From Faucicola osloensis_D (GTDB taxonomy: Bacteria > Pseudomonadota > Gammaproteobacteria > Pseudomonadales > Moraxellaceae): DNA of 64,000 nucleotides. Position 1 is the stretch's first letter; every line of letters starts with the position of its first letter. Below, one piece after another: positions 41,293 to 50,309 of this stretch. Position numbers and translations under genes: made by a program. The notes under the pieces were generated by a model that did no database searches, had not been told where the DNA came from, and was given only the letters and a program-made list of their open reading frames with translations. The stretch is taken from NCBI GenBank assembly GCA_020041925.1, contig CP083409.1; one strand, written 5' to 3'.

Positions 41293-44200
41293 TTGTCTTA
41301 TTATATTCGTCAAAGTGTGCTTACGATTATCTGGCTAATCGTGGCATTGTTGTTAGTCATGTCCCTCATCAGTTATTCTGCCAATGATCCTAGTTGGTCG
41401 CATATCAGTAGTGCAGCAAATGAAGTCAGTAACTTGGCAGGCACGGGGGGTGCGTGGCTGGCTGATATTTTGTATGCGTTTTTGGGTGCAGCGAGCTGGT
41501 GGCTGATTGTTATTGCCTGTTATGAAGCTTGGAATGTATGGCGCCATGATGTAGAGCCTAATGGCTTGTTACGTTTTTTGGGTTATATTTTTTTAATCAT
41601 TGCCACCGCAGGGCTGACAGGCATGTTATCTTTTGGCTGGTTGGCGCAAGGCATGATTGGGCAAATCGTTGGCAACGGGCTTAGTAGTTTATTAACCTAC
41701 TGGGGGACTTTGCTGTTTTTATTGGTGTTTATTGCCATCACCGTGACGTTTACCTTTGATTTACATTGGCATGAGATTTTATCAGGTCAAGCTATTCGCA
41801 GCCGCCTACAAGCTGAAGCTACAGATGAAGAAGAAACCAATACTGAATTCAAACAAGAAGCAAGCCAAGCAAAACCAAACGATACCGCGCAACTGCCTTT
41901 GCCATTAGCCTCCCCTGACACAGAACAAGCTGCTTATGACAGTAGTCATCTAGCGGATAATGAGGGATTTGTCGGTAGTCCACTCGATGCGTTTTTGGAT
42001 GAAACGGGTTTTAGTGAAATTAAAGATTATGAATGGCTCGAAGAAAACGATGCCAGCAATCCATTTAAACCCGTCAGCTCAACCTATGTAGCAAACACCA
42101 AGCTGACCAAAAAACTGGATGAAAAACTGCAAAGTGAAATCATTAAAAAACCGTTTAAAATGCCTACCTTGAACAGACCGCATTCGATACAGGTAGCTTC
42201 GCAACTCACTCAGCCAACTCAGACAACGCAGCCTAGTGTAGATAGTGTAGATAGTGTAGACGTATCGCAAGCTATGCCAACTATCGATGACGCATCTATA
42301 ATGTCTGCCGCAGGCACAGGGGAGCTAGCGGATAAACGAATCTCCGAGCCTATGACGGGTGTAGAGATGGCTGAACAGGACGCGGCTATTGGGTCGTCAA
42401 ATTTGGATCATTTAGCAGATAGCGTAGATGCTGGATATGAATTATCACAAAATCCTGTGCTAGAGCCACCATTAGAGGGCATTAAAACAGACGGCGTTGA
42501 AGCAGAAGGCATTGAAGCAGAAGGTGCAGAAGGCATTGAAACACCGCCCAGCTCAGTCGCATCCTTATTGGGTATGCGACAAATCCCAGCGCAAGCTGTC
42601 ACCCAGATTGATGGTAACGAGATTGATGCCACCGAGATTAATAGCAACGAGATAACGTCTTCAATACCGACCCATAGTCGTTCAGTAGAGTCTGAGCTAC
42701 TCGACCAAATCGAACAGCCCGCAGCGCCTCAGGTCAACCAGCCGCTCGACATCAATGATGATAGCCTGTTTAGTCAGAAATCGCGTGCCATGCAAACCGC
42801 CGCTTATCGTGCCAATTTAAGCCCGTTACCGGAATTATCGCTGCTTGATTTGCCTGACCCTGACCGCAAGCCAAGCTACAGCCGCGAACAGTTGCAGCAG
42901 CTATCAGCGCTATTAGAAATCAAGCTACAAGAGTTTAATATCAAAGCAGAAGTGGTCAATGCGCAAATGGGTCCAGTGGTGACACGCTTTGAAGTGTCGC
43001 TGGCGCCAGGGCTTAAAGCAAGCAAGGTGACGGGCATTGCAAAAGACTTGGCTCGGTCGCTATCCATGGCATCGGTGCGTGTGGTAGAAGTCATTCCAGG
43101 TAAACCTTATATCGGTATCGAAGTGCCCAATCCGCAGCGCCAAATGGTACGACTCATCGAACTGCTGAAAACAGAGGCTTATCAAGACCCCGATGGCTTA
43201 ATCAGCATGGCAATGGGCAAAGATATTGCAGGTAGACCGATTATTGCGGATTTAGCCAAAGCGCCACACATGCTAGTAGCAGGTACAACAGGTTCGGGTA
43301 AATCAGTGTTGGTGAATTCGCTGTTATTGTCAATGCTGCTCAAATACACACCAGAGCAGCTGCGATTGATTTTGATTGACCCCAAACAGCTCGAGCTTGC
43401 CAACTATGGCGATATTCCGCATCTGCTCACCCCCGTAGTCACCGATATGACCGAAGCAGCCAGTGCTTTAGCGTGGAGTGTGGCGGAGATGGAACGTCGT
43501 TATCAGCTGATGTCATTATTCAAAGTGCGTAAACTGGATGAATTCAACAAAAAAATCGTAGCAGCCGAACAAAATGGTGAGCCGTTACTAGATCCACTGT
43601 GGCGACCCAATGACAGTGTCAGCCAAGATAGAGCGCCAAAGTTAAAACCGTTACCGCAAATTGTGATTGTGGCGGATGAGTTTGCCGACATGATTATGCA
43701 GGTGGGCAAACAAGCCGAGGAGTTAATTACCCGTTTGGCGCAAAAATCGCGCGCCGCAGGGATTCATTTGATTTTGGCGACCCAACGTCCCTCAGTGGAT
43801 GTGATTACTGGTTTGATTAAAGCCAATATTCCCGTCCGTGCCGCGCTTCGCGTCAACTCAAAAGTCGACTCGCGTACCATTTTGGATGCCGGTGGCGCAG
43901 AGGATATGCTTGGGCATGGGGATATGCTGTTTTTAGGACCTGGTCAAATCGAGCCTAACCGTGTACATGGTGCTTTTATCAGCGATGCGGAAGTCAACCG
44001 TGTGTGTGATGCATGGCGCGAGCGTGGCGCACCTAATTATATTGATAATATGTTCGATAACTTTGAGTTAAGCTCAGCGCCAAGTGGTGGCGATGCTAGT
44101 GGGTCTAGCAATGGCGAAGAAGACCCGCTGTATGATGATGTAGTGGCGTTTTTGCTCGAAACCCGTAAAGTCTCTGCATCAAGTATTCAGCGCAAATTTA

Positions 44201-44301
44201 GTATCGGCTATAACCGCGCAGCACGTATCGTTGATGCCATGGAAGAGGCGGGCTTGGTGAGCGGCATGACCAAAAGCGGTAAACGTGAGCTATTAATGTA
44301 G
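41293..44301 (+). CDS. ftsK: DNA translocase FtsK
   Basis: A septum-located motor that sorts chromosome termini and activates XerCD at dif. It is 1002 residues from a TTG start with Shine-Dalgarno AAAGG. The N-terminus has four membrane helices (to about residue 155), followed by an acidic, repetitive linker of about 350 residues. The RecA-like motor follows, with Walker A GTTGSGKS (about 665-672), DPKQLELANY and VIVADEFADMIM. The C-terminal gamma winged helix (YDDVVAFLLETRKVSASSIQRK) recognises KOPS. The linker carries a 9-bp triple repeat (42235-42261, SVDSVD) and a GIEAEG repeat, signs of recent expansion. Confidence 0.97.
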   Translation: MSYYIRQSVLTIIWLIVALLLVMSLISYSANDPSWSHISSAANEVSNLAGTGGAWLADILYAFLGAASWWLIVIACYEAWNVWRHDVEPNGLLRFLGYIFLIIATAGLTGMLSFGWLAQGMIGQIVGNGLSSLLTYWGTLLFLLVFIAITVTFTFDLHWHEILSGQAIRSRLQAEATDEEETNTEFKQEASQAKPNDTAQLPLPLASPDTEQAAYDSSHLADNEGFVGSPLDAFLDETGFSEIKDYEWLEENDASNPFKPVSSTYVANTKLTKKLDEKLQSEIIKKPFKMPTLNRPHSIQVASQLTQPTQTTQPSVDSVDSVDVSQAMPTIDDASIMSAAGTGELADKRISEPMTGVEMAEQDAAIGSSNLDHLADSVDAGYELSQNPVLEPPLEGIKTDGVEAEGIEAEGAEGIETPPSSVASLLGMRQIPAQAVTQIDGNEIDATEINSNEITSSIPTHSRSVESELLDQIEQPAAPQVNQPLDINDDSLFSQKSRAMQTAAYRANLSPLPELSLLDLPDPDRKPSYSREQLQQLSALLEIKLQEFNIKAEVVNAQMGPVVTRFEVSLAPGLKASKVTGIAKDLARSLSMASVRVVEVIPGKPYIGIEVPNPQRQMVRLIELLKTEAYQDPDGLISMAMGKDIAGRPIIADLAKAPHMLVAGTTGSGKSVLVNSLLLSMLLKYTPEQLRLILIDPKQLELANYGDIPHLLTPVVTDMTEAASALAWSVAEMERRYQLMSLFKVRKLDEFNKKIVAAEQNGEPLLDPLWRPNDSVSQDRAPKLKPLPQIVIVADEFADMIMQVGKQAEELITRLAQKSRAAGIHLILATQRPSVDVITGLIKANIPVRAALRVNSKVDSRTILDAGGAEDMLGHGDMLFLGPGQIEPNRVHGAFISDAEVNRVCDAWRERGAPNYIDNMFDNFELSSAPSGGDASGSSNGEEDPLYDDVVAFLLETRKVSASSIQRKFSIGYNRAARIVDAMEEAGLVSGMTKSGKRELLM
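42235..42261 (+). repeat. 9-bp tandem repeat in the ftsK linker
   Basis: AGTGTAGAT occurs twice and then AGTGTAGAC, three tandem 9-bp units in frame encoding SVD repeats in the unstructured linker. Confidence 0.85.
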
Positions 44302-44315
44302 AGGTTAGACAAAAT

Positions 44316-44344
44316 AAAAAAGGTGCGATTCAGGCACCTTTTTT
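44316..44344. terminator. Terminator between ftsK and ridA
   Basis: AAAAAAGGTGC and GCACCTTTTTT pair perfectly around a 7-base loop, with A and T runs on both sides. It can end both convergent transcripts. Confidence 0.88.
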
Positions 44345-44374
44345 ATTTAACCTTTTGAGTAGCTATGGGTTCAT

Positions 44375-44740
44375 TTATTCTAGGGTATTTTGCGCTGCGA
44401 CTACGACAATTTCTAATTTCCACAAAGGATTAACCAACTCAGCTTTGACTGTCGCACGGGTAGGCTTTGGACAATCGGCTAACCAATCGCTCCACATGCT
44501 ATTCACCACTGCAAAATCCGCCAAATCCTTGATAAAAATCTGAGCGGTTAGCAGACGTGATTTGTCGCTATTGGCTTTGGCGAGCATGGCGTCGATATTG
44601 TCTAGCACTTCTTTGGTTTGTGTGTGGATATCGGCAGTATCAGTATTTGGCACTTGTCCTGCGAGATACACTACTTGGTTAAAAATGGTAATTTCACTTA
44701 GATAGTCATTGCTATCAAATCGTTGAATGTGTGCGGTCAT
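44375..44740 (-). CDS. RidA family reactive-imine deaminase
   Basis: A 121-residue protein of the YjgF/YER057c/UK114 family. RidA proteins hydrolyse 2-aminoacrylate and other imino acids to keto acids and ammonia. Visible are VVYLAGQVPNTD, TKEVLDNIDAMLAKANSDKSRLL, and the active-site region PTRATVKAELVNPLWKLEI with its conserved Arg. It is downstream of dadA on the same strand with 86 bases between; as DadA releases imino acids, a joint role in D-amino-acid catabolism is a natural inference. It may be one of several RidA subfamilies, so no gene symbol is given. Confidence 0.88.
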   Translation of the reverse strand: MTAHIQRFDSNDYLSEITIFNQVVYLAGQVPNTDTADIHTQTKEVLDNIDAMLAKANSDKSRLLTAQIFIKDLADFAVVNSMWSDWLADCPKPTRATVKAELVNPLWKLEIVVVAAQNTLE

Positions 44741-44826
44741 GGTGTTTTCCTTGTGAACGGATAAATGTTACTTATGCGTAGTCTTTACAAATACTATTTA
44801 CAGGTACTTTTAATAGCAAGTAGATA

Positions 44827-46080
44827 TTAGGAATAACGCTGTAATGATAAGCCGTCAATGCGAATATCAGGCATTTTGCCGAGCACCAAATCGCTGATTA
44901 ATTTGCCAGAGCCACACGCCATTGTCCAACCCAATGTGCCATGTCCTGTGTTCAAAAATAAATTGCGATACCGAGTCGCGCCAATGATAGGGGTACTATC
45001 TGGGGTCATCGGACGTAGCCCTGTCCAAAAACTTGCGTTTGGCAAATCACCGCCTGCGAATAAGTCCTGCGTGACCATTTCGAGTGTGGCACGGCGCTGC
45101 GGGTTTAGACTTAAATCAAAACCACTTAATTCTGCCATACCGCCTACGCGAATGCGGTTGTCAAAGCGAGTAATGGCGATTTTATAGGTTTCATCAAGCA
45201 CCGTTGATTGGGGCGCTAAATCAGCATTGATAATCGGCACAGTCAGTGAGTAGCCTTTGACAGGGTATACAGGCAGATTAAGCTGTAGCGGTTGCAAAAG
45301 CGCCCGCGAATAACTGCCCAACGCCAATACATACTGGTCTGCCGTTAATAACTCACCATTTACCATCACCCCTTTAATCGCCCCAGCGTCGACTACCAGT
45401 TTTTCGATGGTTTGATTGTATAAAAATTTCACCCCCAGCGCTTTGGCTTGCTGCGCTAATGCTTGGCAAAACAAAAAGCAATCGCCTGTTTCATCATGCG
45501 GCAAATGCAATCCGCCAACCAGTTTATCAGTGGCATTTGCCAACGCGGGCTCAATATCAGCCAACGCCTTGCTGTTGTCAATCAGCTTAAAAGGCACGCC
45601 TGAATCTTGCAACACCTTAATATCTTGCTGTACAGCCTCTAGTTGGGCGGCTTTACGAAAAACTTGTAAGGTGCCTTGTGAACGGTTTTCGTAGTGAATG
45701 CCGGTGTCTTGACGCAGCTGCTGCAGACAGTCGCGGCTGTATTCTGCCACTCGTACCATACGCTCTTTGTTGATGGCATAGCGCTTGGCATTACAGTTTT
45801 TGAGCATTTGTAGCATCCATTGTAACTGCCACAGACTACCATCTAACTTGATGGCTAAAGGGGCGTGTTGTTGGAATAACCATTTAACCGCCTTCAATGG
45901 AATACCAGGGGCTGCCCAAGGGGTAGAGTAGCCTGGGGAGATTTGCCCAGCATTGCCAAAACTGGTTTCTTGTGCGGCACCCGCTTGGCGGTCAATCACC
46001 GTGACTTCTACGCCTTGCTTGGCTAAATAATAGGCACTTGTCACCCCAATCACGCCACTACCCAGTACCAATACGCGCAT
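44827..46080 (-). CDS. dadA: D-amino acid dehydrogenase
   Basis: An FAD-dependent enzyme on the inner membrane that oxidises D-alanine and other D-amino acids and passes electrons to the respiratory chain. ATG 46080 is chosen because the protein then begins MRVLVLGSGVIG, the dinucleotide-binding motif, and a G-rich Shine-Dalgarno precedes it; an upstream TTG at 46092 is less likely. About 417 residues, with SFGNAGQISPGYSTPWAAPG and TGLRPMTPDSTPIIG conserved. It is divergent from an Lrp-type regulator gene, as in Pseudomonas dad loci, and followed by ridA. Confidence 0.95.
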   Translation of the reverse strand: MRVLVLGSGVIGVTSAYYLAKQGVEVTVIDRQAGAAQETSFGNAGQISPGYSTPWAAPGIPLKAVKWLFQQHAPLAIKLDGSLWQLQWMLQMLKNCNAKRYAINKERMVRVAEYSRDCLQQLRQDTGIHYENRSQGTLQVFRKAAQLEAVQQDIKVLQDSGVPFKLIDNSKALADIEPALANATDKLVGGLHLPHDETGDCFLFCQALAQQAKALGVKFLYNQTIEKLVVDAGAIKGVMVNGELLTADQYVLALGSYSRALLQPLQLNLPVYPVKGYSLTVPIINADLAPQSTVLDETYKIAITRFDNRIRVGGMAELSGFDLSLNPQRRATLEMVTQDLFAGGDLPNASFWTGLRPMTPDSTPIIGATRYRNLFLNTGHGTLGWTMACGSGKLISDLVLGKMPDIRIDGLSLQRYS

Positions 46081-46132
46081 ACCCACCCCCAAATATCTGC
46101 TTAATTATCAGTTAATTTCGCTAGTATAAGCA

Positions 46133-46177
46133 AAGTTTTGCAGTGAATTTTGCTGTTTTTATGCTAGAATTTTGCTG
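46133..46177. promoter_or_regulatory. Repeated TTTTGC-type boxes between dadA and the Lrp gene
   Basis: GAATTTTGCTG occurs exactly at 46145-46155 and again at 46167-46177, 22 bases (two helix turns) apart. A related AAGTTTTGCAG lies at 46133-46143, 12 bases before the first. The repeats sit in the 100-base divergent spacer and are likely the binding sites of the Lrp-type regulator. Confidence 0.55.
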
Positions 46178-46194
46178 ATATTATCGGTTTTATC

Positions 46195-46701
46195 ATGTCA
46201 ATGATTAAAAAACAGGATTTTCATTTTGCTATGCGTACTTTAGACCGTACCGACCGTTTAATCCTTGAAATCTTGCAACAGCAAGCCAGAATTTCTATCA
46301 GCGAATTGGCCGCCAGAGTTAACCTATCAACTACGCCTTGCTCAGACAGGGTTAAGCGCTTGGAGCGTGAAGGCATTATCACAGGTTATCATGCGCGGTT
46401 AAATCCAAATTTGGTCAATAAAAGCTTGTTGGTATTTTTGGAGATAAAGCTATCCACCAAGTCAGGCGATGTCTTTGAACAAGTGAGCAAAAAACTCTCA
46501 GAAATTCCAGAGATACTGGAATGTCATTTGATTTCGGGTGAGTTTGATTTTTTGGTCAAAGCGCGCCTAAAAGAGATGAGTTCTTACCGTAAGTTACTGG
46601 GCAATATTTTAAAACAATTGCCAGCGGCGGTAGAGACCCACAGTTTGATTGTGATGGAAGAGATTAAAGAAAGCTTGCATTTGGATGTGACAGTGACCTA
46701 A
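46195..46701 (+). CDS. Lrp/AsnC-family regulator, probably of dadA
   Basis: A 168-residue regulator: N-terminal HTH (ISISELAARVNLSTTPCSDR, with RVKRLEREGIITGY) and a C-terminal RAM/AsnC ligand domain (LVFLEIKLSTKSGDVFEQ, CHLISGEFDFLVKA). Starts at codon 1, 3 or 13 are possible; family comparison (MRTLDRTDRLIL) favours a start near codon 13 as the beginning of the conserved part. It is divergent from dadA, the layout of Lrp-type activators that sense alanine and switch on dad genes, so this is the probable DadR equivalent. Confidence 0.92.
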   Translation: MSMIKKQDFHFAMRTLDRTDRLILEILQQQARISISELAARVNLSTTPCSDRVKRLEREGIITGYHARLNPNLVNKSLLVFLEIKLSTKSGDVFEQVSKKLSEIPEILECHLISGEFDFLVKARLKEMSSYRKLLGNILKQLPAAVETHSLIVMEEIKESLHLDVTVT

Positions 46702-46758
46702 CTGTCATGCAAGCTTCACGATAACTGCTTTGTAATACATGCTTTGCGACAGATGAAA

Positions 46759-46786
46759 AAAAAGACTGCCAAATCGCAGTCTTTTT
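46759..46786. terminator. Terminator between the Lrp gene and nadE
   Basis: AAAAAGACTGC and GCAGTCTTTTT pair perfectly around a 6-base loop. It sits between two convergent genes and suits both directions. Confidence 0.88.
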
Positions 46787-46814
46787 ATGTTGTCCCGCCT
46801 TAGAATTTTGGAAA

Positions 46815-48671
46815 TTAGATTTTTGGAAACTCTAGCGACCAGTGGTTGACGAGTGGATATCGACGCTCACGCCCAAAGGCACGGTGGGTAATCTTGGTGC
46901 CAATCGCTGCTTGACGACGTTTGTATTCATTGCGGTCTACCATACTGAGTACTTTTTTCACCACGTCTTTATCATAACCGGCTTCTACAATCGCATCATA
47001 CCCAAAGTCGCGATCGATATACAGCTCCAGCATTTTATCGAGGGTATCATAATCAGGCAGACTGTCTTGGTCTTTTTGGTCAGGGCGAAGCTCGGCAGAA
47101 GGCGGACGCGTAATCACACGCTCAGGAATCACCGGCGTTTCTTCTAGTCGGTTGCGATAGTTGGCGAGAGCATATACTTGGGTTTTATACACATCTTTTA
47201 AGACATCAAATCCGCCTGCCATATCCCCATACAATGTCGCATAGCCCACGGCCATCTCTGATTTGTTGCCAGTAGTGATGACTAGATGACCAAATTTGTT
47301 GGACAATGCCATAAGAATCATCCCACGCGCACGGGCTTGGATATTTTCTTCTGTGGTGTCGGCGGTGGTATTGCTAAACATCGGCTCTAGCGTATGACGC
47401 ATGCCTTCAACAGCAGCATGAATCGGGCACACGGTATAAGACACGTTGAGTCGGTGCGCCTGTGCTTGCGCGTCTTGTAGGCTGATTTGCGAGGTGTACT
47501 CATAGGGCATCATGACCGCATAAACTTTATCTGCACCCAGTGCATCAACGGCGATACATAGCGTGAGCGCCGAGTCTATCCCGCCTGACAACCCAACCAA
47601 TACGCCTTTAAAGCCAGAATGATTGACATAATCACGCAAGCCGACAACCAGCGCTTGATAAGTCTCAGCGATTTGGCTCAATGCAAGCGGTGATTTGCGT
47701 TGTTCTGATAATATCACTTGACCGCTTTGGGCATCGTGACGAGCAACCACATACAGGGTATGCTGCAAAAATCTTGGCGCTTCTTGCACGATTTTACCTT
47801 GAGCGTTGACGACCATCGAGCCGCCATCAAACACCAAGTCATCTTGACCGCCCACGCTATTGGCATACACAATCGGAATATTGTGCTCAGTGGCACGGCT
47901 TTTTAATAAAGCCTTACGTTGTTCTTGCTTATTTTGCTCAAAGGGCGAGGCATTGAGGCTGATGATGATTTCTGCACCTTTTTCTTTGAGTGCGCGAATG
48001 GGAGCGTCTTGCCATAAATCTTCACAGATAAGTAGTCCGATGGTCAGCCCTTGATAGTCAAACAACACTTGGTTGTGACCGGTATTAAAATAGCGGCGTT
48101 CATCAAACACGCCATAGTTTGGCAAACATTGTTTGTGATAAAAGCCTTTTTGCTGACCATTGTGAATGATAGCGACTGAGTTAAACGTGCCATTGGGGTC
48201 AATGTGCGGATAACCCACTAGCATCACGATGTCTTTGACAGTGTAGAGCAATTCAAAAGCAAGTTTCACGCGTGAGGCAAGACTTGGACGTAATAACAAA
48301 TCTTCAGGCGGATAACCCAGCAGTGATAACTCAGGAAAGACAATGATATTAGCACCCTTATCACGGGCATCTTTAGCCAGCTCTACCATTTTTTTGGCAT
48401 TGTTGATGACATCGCCGACAATAAATTGCTGCTGTGCCACCGCAATTTTTAGCCCCACCATAGAATCTGCTTGGCTAATTGCTTGGCTAGTCGATTGGCT
48501 TGATGACTGAGAGGTTGGCTGAGAAACTGATTGAGAAGTTGGCTGAGCAGGTTTTTGAGAAACTGGCTGTGGGTTTGCGGGTTGGTTTGGCGTCGTAGCT
48601 TCGGCGGTCATTGACTCACTCGGCAGCTGCGTTGGTACGCTATTATCTGGGGTTAAATCAAGGTGTGACAT
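46815..48671 (-). CDS. nadE: Glutamine-dependent NAD+ synthetase
   Basis: Makes NAD+ from nicotinate adenine dinucleotide, ATP and glutamine. An N-terminal nitrilase-type glutaminase (Glu in VFPELSLLGYPPEDL, Lys in GFYHKQCLPNYG, Cys in LLICEDLW) is fused to the synthetase domain (VGLSGGIDSALTL, TTGNKSEMAVGYATLYGDMAGG, PSAELRPDQKDQDSLPDY). The protein has about 70 residues ahead of the normal beginning (MVGLKIAVAQQQF), rich in Ser, Gln and Pro with TSQ/SQP repeats. The first ATG has an AAGGA Shine-Dalgarno, whereas the internal ATG at 48461 has none, so the extension is probably translated. Confidence 0.95.
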   Translation of the reverse strand: MSHLDLTPDNSVPTQLPSESMTAEATTPNQPANPQPVSQKPAQPTSQSVSQPTSQSSSQSTSQAISQADSMVGLKIAVAQQQFIVGDVINNAKKMVELAKDARDKGANIIVFPELSLLGYPPEDLLLRPSLASRVKLAFELLYTVKDIVMLVGYPHIDPNGTFNSVAIIHNGQQKGFYHKQCLPNYGVFDERRYFNTGHNQVLFDYQGLTIGLLICEDLWQDAPIRALKEKGAEIIISLNASPFEQNKQEQRKALLKSRATEHNIPIVYANSVGGQDDLVFDGGSMVVNAQGKIVQEAPRFLQHTLYVVARHDAQSGQVILSEQRKSPLALSQIAETYQALVVGLRDYVNHSGFKGVLVGLSGGIDSALTLCIAVDALGADKVYAVMMPYEYTSQISLQDAQAQAHRLNVSYTVCPIHAAVEGMRHTLEPMFSNTTADTTEENIQARARGMILMALSNKFGHLVITTGNKSEMAVGYATLYGDMAGGFDVLKDVYKTQVYALANYRNRLEETPVIPERVITRPPSAELRPDQKDQDSLPDYDTLDKMLELYIDRDFGYDAIVEAGYDKDVVKKVLSMVDRNEYKRRQAAIGTKITHRAFGRERRYPLVNHWSLEFPKI

Positions 48672-49019
48672 GAAAAATCCTTCAGTAAAAATTTGTTATG
48701 GGGTCGTCCCTTAGTCATATCCGTCTAAAACGGTATGCAAGCATCACGCCGCTATTATAATTATGGGTGGCAACAGCGATGACATTACAAGATAAAATTA
48801 TTCTACATTATATCGCTTTATGATATGTTTACAATTGCAATCTTTAGACGCTACAACCGAAAAACGCTGCAACTGGTAAAATTAGCTTAAACATAGCATG
48901 AATAACCCATCAATGCGCGATTTTTTGCCGTATAATCAAACCTTACAATGCTAATTAACAGGCAGTCATAATTGTTAATTGGCAACGATGGTTCGTTCAT
49001 TAGACAATGAGGTGAAGCG
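48672..49019. other. Divergent spacer between nadE and a small membrane protein gene
   Basis: 348 bases with no supported gene or clear RNA. It must hold the promoters of nadE and of the gene at 49020. A GAGG precedes the ATG at 49020. Confidence 0.45.
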
Positions 49020-49274
49020 ATGTTTACCGCAATTTTTGTGGTTTTGGTGATTATGGGGCTTAGCTGGGTTGGGATGAAATGGATGTATCCGCGACCACCA
49101 CAAGGCTATTTACAGCCGCAGCCAGGCGAGAGTACCGAGCTGCGAGCGTGTGATTTTTGCCATCATACGTTAGCAGAGTGGCGAGGGATTATAGAAGGGG
49201 ATAAGTTCTTTTGTAATCAAGAACACCAAGCGGATTTTCACGCTGGCAAACACTACCAGCGCGCCCAAAATTAG
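49020..49274 (+). CDS. Small membrane-anchored zinc-finger-like protein (PP0621-like)
   Basis: 84 residues. An N-terminal TM helix (FTAIFVVLVIMGLSWVGM) is followed by a short cytoplasmic domain with CDFCHHTLAEW and, 18 residues later, CNQEHQADF, making a CxxC...CxxxH metal site. This matches the pattern of small PP0621-type proteins found in gammaproteobacteria, whose function is not known. The gene is convergent with zapA. Confidence 0.75.
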   Translation: MFTAIFVVLVIMGLSWVGMKWMYPRPPQGYLQPQPGESTELRACDFCHHTLAEWRGIIEGDKFFCNQEHQADFHAGKHYQRAQN

Positions 49275-49311
49275 TCGAATTTTATTTTACACTTATTTTA
49301 CACTAAAGACG

Positions 49312-49605
49312 TTAGGCAAAACGCGCAACGTCTTCTAACATTTTACCCACCAGGTCTTGCGCTTGGCTTTCGTTTTCTTGATAGCGTTGTAAGTTTTCTG
49401 ATTTTTCAAACAACGTCAACGCGCACAGTACCAATAATTCTTCTTGGGGTAGCTGAGGCGCTTGGCGGCGTACATCTTGCATAAACTGGTTAATATAGCT
49501 TGCCGCACGCTGCAACGCAGGCTCTTCCGATTCTGGGCAGTTTATGGTATAGCTACGACCATTGATCAGGATATCAACTTTTTTAATGCTTTGGGCAGAT
49601 GCCAT
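49312..49605 (-). CDS. zapA: Cell division protein ZapA
   Basis: A 97-residue protein that binds and bundles FtsZ filaments at the Z ring. The N-terminal globular part (VDILINGRSYTINCPESEEPALQRAA) is followed by a long helix for tetramer formation (QEELLVLCALTLFEKSENLQRYQ). It is on the same strand as the coiled-coil gene upstream, and a UPF0149 gene lies divergently, the familiar zapA neighbourhood. I see no 6S RNA in the adjoining spacers. Confidence 0.93.
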   Translation of the reverse strand: MASAQSIKKVDILINGRSYTINCPESEEPALQRAASYINQFMQDVRRQAPQLPQEELLVLCALTLFEKSENLQRYQENESQAQDLVGKMLEDVARFA

Positions 49606-49668
49606 AAGATTTTCCTAACGTATTCAAATGTTTTAAACATGAGTAAGGCTGGCTTAAATAAGGGCGGG

Positions 49669-50073
49669 TCAATTTTCGCTGTCAATTTTTGCCAAGCGCT
49701 CTAACACAAGCTTGGTATGCTCTGCCGCAACACGATTTTTTTCAATCAGTTTTTGATTTTGTGCGGTAAAAATCTGTAATTGGTTTTGGGTTTGTTCGTA
49801 TTCGGTACTTAGCATGTTGTGAGATTCGGCAAGCGACTGATAGCGCTGCTCAAGTGCTTGGTACTCTTCGGCTTGTCTGGCAAGTTGTTGTTGCAAATTT
49901 TGCTGCAGTTCTTTGCTGCTATCGAGCTCAGCTTGTACCGCCTGCAGTTGATCTGCGGTAATGGTTGGCTGTGCTTTAATACGGGTTAGCTCGCTACTGG
50001 CGAATTGATATTTATCGCGAAGCTTAGTCAATGCGGTTTGTAGCTGGGTCAGTTGGTCAATTAGGGTGCTCAT
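49669..50073 (-). CDS. Coiled-coil protein upstream of zapA
   Basis: 134 residues, almost entirely predicted coiled coil, with many Gln/Glu/Leu heptads (QAVQAELDSSKELQQNLQQQLARQ, EYEQTQNQLQIFTAQNQKLIEKN). Short coiled-coil proteins (TIGR02449-type, ZapB-like) are often encoded beside zapA. A role in division is inferred from position; this one is longer than those I know. It is 63 bases upstream of zapA on the same strand and probably co-transcribed. Confidence 0.75.
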   Translation of the reverse strand: MSTLIDQLTQLQTALTKLRDKYQFASSELTRIKAQPTITADQLQAVQAELDSSKELQQNLQQQLARQAEEYQALEQRYQSLAESHNMLSTEYEQTQNQLQIFTAQNQKLIEKNRVAAEHTKLVLERLAKIDSEN

Positions 50074-50309
50074 GATATGATGTCTAGTCAGTAATCGAGT
50101 GAATAATCAAGTAAATCATCAAGAGCGACGTGATGGGCGCTCATTGACATGAATAGCAAAAGGTTTTTTTGGTATAACTATAGCGTGAAGGCTTAAAATT
50201 TGAGTGATACTTATATTATTTTACCACTTTAATAATGCCATAGTTGACCGCATTAAGGCTAGTATTATCTCAATGTTGATATAATTTTTTGTGAAAAAAG
50301 GGTAAAGCG

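Noticed and set aside
49275..50309. 6S RNA gene, which often lies next to zapA
   Set aside because: The spacers around zapA are short or show no long imperfect hairpin with a central bubble that I can recognise.
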